A DNA stretch of 64,000 nt, from contig JAVTVY010033683.1 in NCBI GenBank assembly GCA_036873755.1, forward strand, positions 87,269 to 151,268, written 5' to 3'. Of this stretch, positions 46,201 through 53,500 are shown in pieces; the first letter of the stretch is position 1, and the number at the start of each line of letters is the position of its first letter. The position numbers and the translations under genes are program-made. The notes under the pieces are model-generated. The model saw only the letters and a program-made list of their open reading frames with translations, ran no database searches and was not told the DNA's origin. The DNA comes from Hanleya hanleyi. Taxonomy: Eukaryota > Mollusca > Polyplacophora > Lepidopleurida > Hanleyidae.

Positions 46201-47250
46201 TCTTTCCGTTTCGGAGCATATCAATCGCGAACAAATTATTGTCGGTATGTATACTTGGCCGTGAAAGCGAGTTATCTAATACAGGAAGTAGTTCGCGGGT
46301 AGACACGGCTCTCTTTGAGAATGAATAGTCCCGGTCGAGCGAGTGATGTCATGCTGCCTCGCTTTCAGATTGGAGATTCAAAATGTCACCAGTTTACATG
46401 AGAGTCGCTTTGGTCTCCCGCGGGTAGACACGGCTCTCTTTGAGAATGAAGATTGGGGTGGCTCCTATAAATAGTGATCCAATGAGAATGCTCGTCTTAG
46501 TTTAAAATGGCGGGGTCGAATGACCAATCACTGAAGGGGAGACAGTTGGAACAGTACACTATCACTGTCTGTTAATATCTTGATTTAACAGAGAGTACTA
46601 CAGTCTATAAGGATTCTGCACCTCTCCGGTGTAAACCGTGATCCGCCACACGTGAGGCACACCATTTATAGGATGTATTTTCGCTCACATAATCCTCGTT
46701 GTATTTCTTCTTTATCAGGAGATAAAATATATATCCAAATGAAATGAATATTCCCTCGATTCTACCCCCGAAGGATCTCTTCTAATTAGAGGTGTTCTCC
46801 TGATTGTTCATCTCAAGCTGATCTCCATGATAACGGAAGTCATACAGCTGACATGCGCTGTTCGGAGTTTCGGTGTGATACTGTGCTTTCAACATGGACG
46901 CCAATATGGATTCCTAATAGCACGGGTGGAGGTATTATGTTCTACATTATAGTGCAGTATAGACAGTGCCGAGTGGAACGAAGATGGCCGTTTTCCAACT
47001 AGGGTAACTTTGCCATGGAACCCTCATTTTCACACAACCGGTTTGTCAGTTCAGACACAATCAAATAAGATCTTACCAAACCAAATGGATTGCGTTTCCC
47101 GCCTCCCGGAGCGTTAAAGTGCCCTACGCCGGGCCACATTAGGAGGCTATCACATGGGTGTTGTACATTTGGGCCGTTAGGAATTCGATCCTGAAACTTG
47201 GGGTACGCATATACCGCTGATAATGATACCAATAACACCAAGATCCGCAT
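31066..47250 (-). CDS. Temptin-copper monooxygenase (DBH-like) fusion gene, 10 exons
   Basis: Ten exons join in frame (491 residues, 3' end not found). Residues 1-15 (MRILVLLVSLSAVYA) are a signal peptide. Residues 16-112 are a temptin domain with four Cys (33, 72, 92, 112) and an EF-hand-like loop (75-86, DSDRDGRTNGDE). Temptin is a water-borne pheromone partner known from Aplysia. From about 120 a copper type II, ascorbate-dependent monooxygenase follows, as in DBH, MOXD and PHM. The CuH-site ligands H191, H192 (HHM) and H255 (QIHWNN) and the CuM-site ligands H330, H332 (HMH) and M409 (DEMC) are all present, so activity is expected. No DOMON domain is seen. The enzyme would hydroxylate a small substrate in the secretory path or outside the cell; the substrate is unknown. 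All nine internal splice phases agree, which makes one transcript likely. Confidence 0.9.
31578..31611. repeat. 13-bp perfect hairpin with 8-base loop
   Basis: AAACCCGTATTGG pairs with 31599-31611; ATT repeats precede it and further GTATTG/CAATAC words follow. It lies in an intron of the minus-strand gene. Confidence 0.7.
32219..32495. repeat. Array of phased short palindromes
   Basis: About 14 palindromic words of the form AAC(N4-5)GTT, such as AACTTAAGTT, AACCTAGGTT and AACTCGAGGTT, are centred near 32224, 246, 265, 286, 302, 334, 356, 377, 397, 419, 439, 456 and 490. The usual spacing is 20-22 bases. A ~131-base higher-order repeat is visible (32,235-32,312 against 32,366-32,434). It lies in the intron between exons 9 and 10. 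Confidence 0.75.
32515..32690 (+). pseudogene. Decayed copy of the 18.9-kb exon candidate
   Basis: Shares AGCGGAGAATAGACTGGAG-type sequence, AAATCTGATRAATTACAG, TGGGCTTACA and TTACCGCGTATAGATGACC with 18,940-19,285. The frame is altered and the ATG region is missing. Confidence 0.65.
32761..32851 (-). CDS. Exon 9: CuM Met ligand
   Basis: Acceptor CCTACAG. It codes DEMCFTFFNYYPRIPKFKGC then HQIGDISICK; the Met of DEMC is the last CuM ligand. Ends in phase 1, donor AAAA|GTGAGT. Confidence 0.92.
33171..33341. mobile_element. Palindromic MITE
   Basis: The ends TAAAGGGAGCAAATCTTGTAA and its near complement (33,320-33,341) pair; inside, GCCCTCTATCTCATTGAAAT pairs with ATTTCAATGTGATAGAGGGC. It lies between exons 8 and 9. 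Confidence 0.7.
33350..33410 (+). pseudogene. Possible LINE C-terminal relic
   Basis: The frame CPRCLEEPLHVFIAAD resembles the CxxC...H zinc-knuckle at the end of LINE polymerases. Only about 20 codons remain. Confidence 0.25.
33811..33899 (-). CDS. Exon 8: GDE..TTC segment
   Basis: Acceptor TTACAG. It codes GDEWKTTCVYQSKYGFRKRN and HTVYYGDSTQ, matching the GDEL.TTC.Y region of the family. Phase 1 to phase 0, donor CAG|GTAGAT. Confidence 0.9.
34150..35388. other. Intronic DNA between exons 7 and 8
   Basis: Nothing coding on either strand. Small hairpins are present (CCCGAAG..CTTCGGG near 34,975; GGGGGCTGAGCCCCC near 34,665). Confidence 0.5.
35469..35594 (-). CDS. Exon 7: monooxygenase C domain
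   Basis: Acceptor TTACAG, phase 1 to phase 1. It codes GRRGAFEHFRNGSLLRTIAE, DDYYFYESPNAYLLDPPVLF and AP. Donor CCAG|GTACGC. Confidence 0.92.
35925..36173 (+). mobile_element. SINE-like element with CTCA tail
   Basis: Contains CTTGTCGTAAGAGGCGACTA and an end AGCGACGTTAAATCG followed by CACTCACTCACTC, the same tail type as the SINE at 3182. No intact A or B box was identified, so the head is divergent or lost. The left border is uncertain. Confidence 0.7.
36200..36442 (+). pseudogene. LINE C-terminal fragment
   Basis: About 80 codons: FAEKEPVPMCMPCHEDLKVK, HILIDCIDFKIVRDNFY, then EDLFSRIKEDCILDYLREIG to a TAA. The C..C..H..C motif followed by ILDYLREIGLF is the usual end of LINE polymerases with RNase H. 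There is no upstream polymerase here; the SINE-like element lies directly left. Confidence 0.75.
36765..37271 (-). mobile_element. MITE with paired CRE sites, copy 2
   Basis: Inverse relative of 18,330-18,776: TGACGTCA at 37075-37082 and 37086-37093, TAATTTATCATGCAGTTTTT, and G/C runs at both ends. The terminal words TTAACTCTACCTGGCC and (complement) TTTAACCCTATCTAGCC are inverted repeats. It occupies intron sequence directly next to the exon 6 donor. Confidence 0.75.
37278..37481 (-). CDS. Exon 6: CuM HxH motif
   Basis: Acceptor TTGTAG. It codes SSGLRIYYTPQLRP, then CEPFCTNHLLP and SSVMLHMHYL; HMH are CuM ligands. The donor CTCG|GTAAGT is followed within four bases by the end of the CRE-bearing MITE at 36,765-37,271. 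Confidence 0.92.
38094..38274 (-). CDS. Exon 5: third CuH His
   Basis: Acceptor TTCTCAG. It codes ECGMTESDCQEIVAGWTIGR, later PPDVGVSFGKGYFSYFALQI, then HWNN with the third CuH His. Ends in phase 1 with donor G|GTGAGA; the split codon makes Asp. Confidence 0.92.
38570..39450 (+). repeat. ~110-bp tandem array, about 7 units
   Basis: Units share GATTTCCTGATTTTGGGGTC, TGACCTTGACCTTTGACC, TTTTGGTACATGACACATCG and TGTATCTACTGACACCAAAA. It ends in GGACGGACAGTC-like sequence, as do the arrays at 23.4 and 27.4 kb. It lies in the intron between exons 4 and 5. Confidence 0.85.
39451..40413. other. Intronic DNA, nothing recognised
   Basis: AT-rich; no domain, repeat or RNA gene seen. Confidence 0.45.
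40414..41959. mobile_element. TIR DNA element, about 1.5 kb, non-autonomous
   Basis: The left end CAGGTGTTTTTTTAGGC and the complement of the right end, CAGGGTTTTTTTTAGGC, both continue with a TTTTTCATC word. AAACTCAATTTTTTT repeats lie just inside both ends. The flanking pentamer TTTTA occurs on both sides (40409-40413, 41960-41964) and may be a TSD. The CAGGG start is reminiscent of hAT ends, but those give 8-bp duplications, so the class is open. No transposase frame. A broken relative is at 13,158. Confidence 0.6.
42407..42520 (-). CDS. Exon 4: CuH His pair
   Basis: Acceptor CTCCAG, phase 0 to phase 0. It codes 38 residues, GLEDLHYHAIAFAPIQDNRK then ILHHMLLYGCEG. HH are the first two CuH ligands. 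Donor ACG|GTGAGT. Confidence 0.92.
43226..43401 (-). CDS. Exon 3: end of temptin joined to monooxygenase
   Basis: Acceptor TTGGTAG. The split Gly gives HPGICQ, the usual temptin ending, and the same exon continues to VKALDLRFPRTKVPAKETTY (ending ICKIFE), the first strand region of a Cu monooxygenase. The domain junction is therefore inside one exon, the best proof of fusion. Donor GAA|GTAAGT, phase 0. Confidence 0.92.
43662..43792. repeat. Inverted repeat of about 30 bases
   Basis: TTTTCTTGTTTTGAGAAAGA and AGATTATTTTCTTAAAACAA belong to the two arms; the loop is about 70 bases. It lies in the intron between exons 2 and 3. Confidence 0.5.
44570..44723 (-). CDS. Exon 2: temptin EF-hand-like loop
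   Basis: Acceptor GTACAG, phase 0. It codes AFKAEGFRWTEHLCRL, the loop DSDRDGRTNGDE, then GDPECTWTPGATPSR and SHPG. The loop has Asp/Asn/Glu at positions 1, 3, 5, 9 and 12, as in a calcium-binding EF-hand. Donor CCAG|GTACGT, phase 1. Confidence 0.92.
45071..45119. repeat. 15-bp inverted repeat with a third direct copy
   Basis: TGACGTCGACTATCT and its complement AGATAGTCGACGTCA form a hairpin. The right arm word ACAGATAGTCGACGTCA is repeated again near 45,308-45,325. Confidence 0.65.
45394..45531 (+). pseudogene. Unrecognised exon-like frame, left copy of an inverted pair
   Basis: A strong acceptor (TTCTTCCTTTCAAACATTCAG) precedes a frame containing MLKSQYHAESLNSACQLYDF and RYHGEQLERQNQEKHIKLEE, ending in TAG at 45529-45531. 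An inverted copy at 46,628-46,898 keeps QLYDFRYHGDQLE but is frameshifted. No family is recognised. It may be an old exon or part of a repeat. Confidence 0.3.
45689..45843. repeat. 66-bp near-perfect hairpin
   Basis: Arms 45689-45754 and 45778-45843 pair with two mismatches, one of which would be a G-U pair in RNA; the loop is 23 bases. The arm includes GAGGTACTATGACTTCGACG. Confidence 0.88.
47077..47250 (-). CDS. Exon 1: signal peptide and start of the temptin domain
   Basis: ATG complement at 47248-47250. It codes 58 residues: a 15-residue signal peptide, then YPKFQDRIPNGPNV, HPCDS and RNPFGL, the hallmark N-terminus of temptin. Phase 0 donor GTAAGA. An AG (TTTCCTAG) about 30 bases before the ATG may be an acceptor, implying an upstream non-coding exon. 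Confidence 0.92.
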
Positions 47251-47540
47251 GGTGGTCAGGTGGATGGCAGCTGTTCACAACCTAGGAAAACAAAAACTTA
47301 GATAACGAATTACAGTATCAATTAACTTGAACCTTCATTGAAAAGACACCATAATTAAGCAGGAAATGTCATCACCCACTCCTATGTAACAATGTGTTGT
47401 TGTTTTTTTGACGTATTTAGCAAAGAATTTATAAGGAACTAAAAGGATTTATTTTTAGTGAGATGATCGGAAATATTTCAGAATATTCGATCGTAATTTT
47501 CATTAAAAACCCAAGGATGGGTGATCGAATGTCAATAGGA

Positions 47541-47700
47541 TCGAATAATTGGAGTGAGTGAGTAGTATTGTTTAACGTCGTTTTCAACCTTGTTTCAGTC
47601 ATACCAAGACGGTGCCTACATGTGCCAGAACACGAGAGTGCTCACAATTCCTATTACCCTGGACACTGATCAGCCCAGCCAGTACAGTCGAATAATTGGA
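47541..47700 (-). mobile_element. 5'-truncated SINE with 13-bp TSD
   Basis: The complement carries the ACGTTAAAC..CTCACTCAC tail of the 3182 SINE family. The direct repeat TCGAATAATTGGA flanks it at 47541-47553 and 47688-47700. It lies about 300 bases upstream of exon 1 of the fusion gene. Confidence 0.88.
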
Positions 47701-49740
47701 TCGTTTGACGTGAGAACAAATGAAGATAACATTCTGTGTATGTAATGCTTGAAAGATGCTTGGAAGTCATGGGAAAACAGTAGATTAAGATCCCTTCAAG
47801 GTCACGTTATTGTATGCCGTTTGCGAGCATTCAAGTACAAGGTATGGAGATTGCAAGAGCTCTGTGTATGTAATGCTTGAAAGGTGCTTGAAAGTCCTGG
47901 AAAAATATCATTCCAAGACTTTGAAGGACCTAAATCTACTCTCTTTTTTTCTCCCATGAGTTCCGAATGATTTTTTTTCTTGCATTCTCGATACTTGAAT
48001 GTTCGCAAACGGCATAGAATAATGTAACCAACAATCAATCAAGGCTAACATTTTAGAACTTTTCAGGACCGACAGACAAAAATCTGGAATTTCAAGTACT
48101 TTCAAGGCCTGAAAATGGATAATATAAAATTCAAAGACTTTTTATGTTTTCAAGCACCCCTGAGAAATCTGGATGAAGAAAGAAGAGAGAGCGAAGGAAA
48201 CAAACTAATACGAGATAGAAGATAAGGGGATGGGAAAGAAACGATGAATATATCTCTATTCCACAGTGAACAAAATATAAGGACTGGAAATGAGAATAAA
48301 ATAACTTTACCATACCTTGACAATTGTCGCTTTCTTTTCCCTACTCCCTGTATCTCGAATTCCGGATAGGTGTCAATTATCACGAATGACCAGCAAGTTT
48401 TATATAAATCCACCAACCTAGAAACGAAAGACCATATTAATCATGTTTTGTTGACAGGTTAAACCCTTGGAATTATTTTTCATCTTGGACTCTGCTCAGA
48501 GCCAGCCGTCTCACGCCAAATATATTCATCCGGGGTTGTGTTCATTTTATAAAAGGTTGGAATTATCCATAGAGATTTTTCAACAAAACTATGTCTAAAC
48601 TTTGAAACTTTCAGAATATATGCTTTCCCGATGCTATAATAGCAATGTTAGCCAATTTTAAAGTACACTCATCTATACAAAGACGTGACAGAGATTGATT
48701 TAAGTAAGTTTCCGAGAGATGCGCCAATGAGCAGGATGATTAAAATCACCAATGACTAATGGAGATGTGATCAGCTATATCTCGATCTCGAGGTGGTGAA
48801 TAAGATTACATGGTTTGGTTGATAAGTTTAGGGTTGACTTTTTCATCGTCATGGGGCCTGATATCAGTGATTACATCATCTCGATCTACAAACAATGCTC
48901 AATGTGATAGTCTGAATGAGATAGGAATACTACTTCTTGACCCCCCTGAGGTACTCTGTACCCCTATCGCTCACTTTATTTACAACTCGTTCCAACACCG
49001 AAAATCTCAGCTTAGCGGTACACGTGTTCCACAGTGATGCAACCGGTCCACTATCAATCATTCCAAATGTTGTACACAATATTTTAGGATATCATTACTT
49101 TGTAATAATACAAAATGCTGACTAGGTCTATTGATATCCAAATGTCTACTTTATTGCCCATTGACTAATATATAGAAGGATATGCACCTTCATATAATAG
49201 TTACATGTATCTCGGCAATATGCAATCTATTTACTTCCTTCTTGATAATTAACATGATATGTCTGTATAAGGACTCTTCATCTAGTCTGCAACTTGAACG
49301 TGGTCTACTATTGGTATGTATTGGCCCCTCTCTGTTTTTTTATTGATTGATGTGATTGTTCTAGTGATTGTACTCTGTCCTAAATGGGCTTGTTTCTAGT
49401 ACAATAAATTGAAATTGAAATTGAGACGATCACCCGAGGTTTTATCAGGTCATCCTTAGCTTGTCATTGTTTGCATACATACATGCCTTGTGTTTCAGCC
49501 TTCCGAAATATACACGAATTTTATTAAAGGTCCTTCCATAATTTACGACCAAGGACTTAGTAATTTGGAGGCTTGGTGGCTCAAAGGATACATGTTTACA
49601 ATCTTCTTTCTGTATGACGGTAAGAAAGCCGATTTATTTTTAAATGCATACCCAAAGAAAATATATTTTTCTTGAGATCTGATTACATCACAGTCACGTG
49701 GACATCACTTGAGTCGTGGTCTACACAACGAGAGCTTCAA
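47701..49740. other. Upstream region, no gene recognised
   Basis: A stretch near 47,730-47,900 is partly repeated in direct order (TGTGTATGTAATGCTTGAAAG at 47,736 and 47,860). AATAAA words near 49,400 fit AT-rich DNA. The promoter of the fusion gene may lie here, but no clear TATA was found. Confidence 0.4.
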
Positions 49741-50586
49741 TAGGAGACAACGTAAGACCGATTCGGAACAGATATGGCCCCTCAATCGCTCAAACACGCC
49801 CCTGTGCACCCATAATATGCCCGATTTCGCTACTATTCCTCGACTGAGCATGCGCACCATAACGCTACTTTCCGTCCAAATCAGCCCAAGCATAGTCTAC
49901 GTGTCGAGCGCTTCGAGACGAGGCCCTGCACGCCACATTTTGAGGAGATGTGACCTCTCAATCACTCACACGCCTCTTTGCACCTCCAAAATGCCCGCAT
50001 CCGTTAATTCTCCTCGACTGCGCATGAGCAGCATGATGTAGTTTCCGCTCAGAACCACGCCGGTTGTAGTCTACATGCCGGGCCCTTCTAGATTACACAC
50101 TAAGTTCACCTAGATCCATTTGATGGGGAATTTCCCCGGTTTCCGTATTCCGCATTTTAATGTTCCAGAAAAATCCAAGTTTTCTACCCACCCATCAGTC
50201 ACGTGACCGACATTGACAAGTGCTTCATGACGAGACCCTCCCCGATCCCGGGGCCCAATTCGACTCATTTGATACGTTTTTTTCTCAGTTTTAACTGTAA
50301 AATCCGTGTTTCCGGATTTTATTTCTCATGAAAATGCTAGTATTGCATCTACTTCACCCATCTGCTGACCGGTCTCGATGAGCGCTTCGAATTAACGCTC
50401 CGCTCGACCTCTTAGGATCCGTTGGCCCACCTCGACCCATTTGACGGCCTGTCTTGTCCGTTTTTCCGCACCCCCCACCCGGAAATCATAATTTTACATC
50501 CACCCCAGCCAGTCACGTGATCTAACCACCCATCACGGAATCAGCCTCGACGAGCGCTTCACGTTGATTCCCTCCGCGACCCCTTA
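49741..50586 (-). repeat. Decayed satellite block
   Basis: Faint units resemble the 163-bp family (CGAGCGCTTCACGTTGATTCC, GCATGCGCACC, CTCCAAAATGCCCGC) and the 142-bp family (AAAATCCGTGTTTCCG..). It has the same orientation as the copy at 2-5 kb and abuts the macrosatellite. Confidence 0.6.
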
Positions 50587-53500
50587 GGCATCAGACTCCT
50601 AAATAATTTACACGTTCGGCAGTATTAACAAAATTGTACCTCGCTGGTTCCCTAATTGAGTTTAGACTTTCATCTTTCGACAGGAAGTAGTTTAATTCAA
50701 GCGCTACAACGTGACAAACTTCTTGTAAAACTTTTACCGTCAAAATTTCAAGCTGTGCGCGCCTCTACACATGAGGTGCTCATTTCGCTGTTTTCTCTGC
50801 CTGCTGAAAGCAGTGCTCAGGCCCAGCAAATAGTGCCCCGGCGAGGCATGTTATCGAGCAGTGAATCGAAATAAAATTTGTAGCTGAATAGAACAAATAC
50901 AATACTTGCCAGTGGTACCAACGGCTTTCTATTAATCGTTGCAACGAAGGCGGAAAAAAATCGTGAAAATTCTGGTCTTTGGTAGAGATTGCTTTTTTTT
51001 ATTTAGGAGCCTGAGGCCTATTAGGTGGGCTTATTTCATCCCATCAGTCTGATATCAGACATGGGCTTGCATCATTCAATTGCCCGGAAGCTGGAAAAAA
51101 TTCACGGGTTTTCATCAAATACTTTGTGCGCTATGCGTTTTTTGCTACATGTACCCCCATCAAAATACAACAGTTTTCGGCTAGCTAAAGCACACATCTG
51201 GGCTTGGCGATCAGGCCCGGATTTGTAAAGATGCCATAACAAACGCTATGATTAGTTCTTGAATGGATGACCCATATATTCCTACATATTCGGAAACCTG
51301 TTACTAGCGTGTTGGTCCTTCCATTGAATTATTGTAATTTTTGCGATACAATACTCTTAAAAACGCTAATTTTCGACAATTTTGTGGATTAAATTTGATT
51401 TTGCTGAAAAATCAGAAGCGTGAAACTGTCGAATTTAGTTATATATTAACCAGGAATGTTTCCTGTACAAATAGATGCCAAAAAGTGCCAATTCGAAAGG
51501 AGGACAATGCAAATAATATTACAAAATCTGTCCCCACCCCCCATGTCAGGTATATAAATTCAGGATGACCCTTCCGTTTTATGTCAGACGTTAGCCAGGG
51601 TCAAACGAATCTTTCTGAACCAGGTATTGTATTATTGCAGGCACCAAAGTTCAGGTACTTGTCATAAACTTGTATAATTATTTCAGGTTTCTGAGTTTCA
51701 CTAAGAGTGAATAAATAGCCACTGATGCAGGTAAAAAGAATACAAAAATGGAGGATAATCCAGTTAAAACTAGTCTGTAATGTCTGTCTCTGATCATTCT
51801 GTTATACCATGAGACTGATTGGATCAGTGCTGATATCGGTCAGTTCATTTTGAGACAGATATGGACATTACAATGATCACACGTTCTCACCAGAAACCAG
51901 CATTTTCGACCATTTTAGCATTTCAGCAAAGCACCAGATGATGTAAATCCACAAAATACTAAAAAAAATCAATCCATTCAGTGTTACTTGAAAATATATC
52001 TTGGTCGTAAAGATTTGAGACGGTAAACGGCTGCAAAACGGCACGAATAGCCGATTTTAATCAGTAAAAACACGCAACAAATATACCCCCACCCCCTTAA
52101 TAAAACGATCCCACCCGACCTCAACGCCCACATTGAATGGAATCTTCCGAATTCCCACCAAACAATAAATAAGTTGAGCTACGATACCCAATTTAGCGGT
52201 ATATACCTTACCTAGAGTCCATTTTCCAACACAGTTTGATCAAACACGTTCAGAAAATGTTGATGTAGTAGGCATCAGACTCCTAAATAATTTACACGTT
52301 CGGCAGTATTAACAAAATTGTACCTCGCTGGTTCCCTAATTGAGTTTAGACTTTCATCTTTCGACAGGAAGTAGTTTAATTCAAGCGCTACAACGTGACA
52401 AACTTCTTGTAAAACTTTTACCGTCAAAATTTCAAGCTGTGCACGCCTCTACACATGAGGTGCTCATTTCGCTGTTTTCTCTGCCTGCTGAAAGCAGTGC
52501 TCAGGCCCCGCAAATAGTGCCCCGGCGAGGCATGTTATCGAGCAGTGAATCGAAGTAAAATTTGTAGCTGAATAGAACAAATACAATACTTGCCAGTGGT
52601 ACCAACGGCTTTCTATTAATCGTTGCAACGAAGGCGGAAAAAAATCGTGAAAATTCTGGTCTTTGGCAGAGATTGCTTTTTTTATTTAGGAGCCTCAGGC
52701 CTATTAGGTGGGCTTATTTCATCCGATCAGTCTGATATCAGACATGGGCTTGCATCATTCAATTGCCCGGAAGCTGGAAAATATTCACGGGTTTTCATCA
52801 AATACTTTGCGCGCTATGCGTTTTTTGCTACATGTACCCCCATCAAAATACAACAGTTTTCGGCTAGCTAAAGCACACATCTGGGCTTGGCGATCAGGCC
52901 CGGATTTGAGGTGCTCATTTCGCTGTTTTCTCTGCCTGCTGAAAGCAGTGCCATAGGCATGTTATCGAGCAGTGAATCGAAATAAAATTTGTAGCTGAAT
53001 AGAACAAATACAATACTTGCCAGTGGTACCAACGGCTTTCTATTAATCGTTGCAACGAAGGCGGAAAAAAATCGTGAAAATTCTGGTCTTTGGCAGAGAT
53101 TGCTTTTTTTTATTTAGGAGCCTGAGGCCTATTAGGTGGGCTTATTTCATCCGATCAGTCTGATATCAGACATGGGCTTGCATCATTCAATTGCCCGGAA
53201 GCTGGAAAATATTCACGGGTTTTCATCAAATACTTTGCGCGCTATGCGTTTTTTGCTACATGTACCCCCATCAAAATACAACAGTTTTCGGCTAGCTAAA
53301 GCACACATCTGGGCTTGGCGATCAGGCCCAGATTTGTAAAGATGCCATAACAAACGCTATGATTAGTTCTTGAATGGATGACCCATATATTCCTACATAT
53401 TCGGAAACCTGTTACTAGCGTGTTGGTCCTTCCATTGAATTATTGTAATTTTTGCGATACAATACTCTTAAAAACGCTAATTTTCGGCAATTTTGTGGAT

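Larger units (their letters stand above)
45394..46898. repeat. Inverted duplication, arms ~280 bp
   Basis: 45,394-45,676 and 46,628-46,898 are inverted copies with clear divergence by eye. Between them lie a long hairpin (45,689-45,843) and a 31-bp direct repeat (46,294-46,324 and 46,419-46,449, core GGGTAGACACGGCTCTC). Confidence 0.75.
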
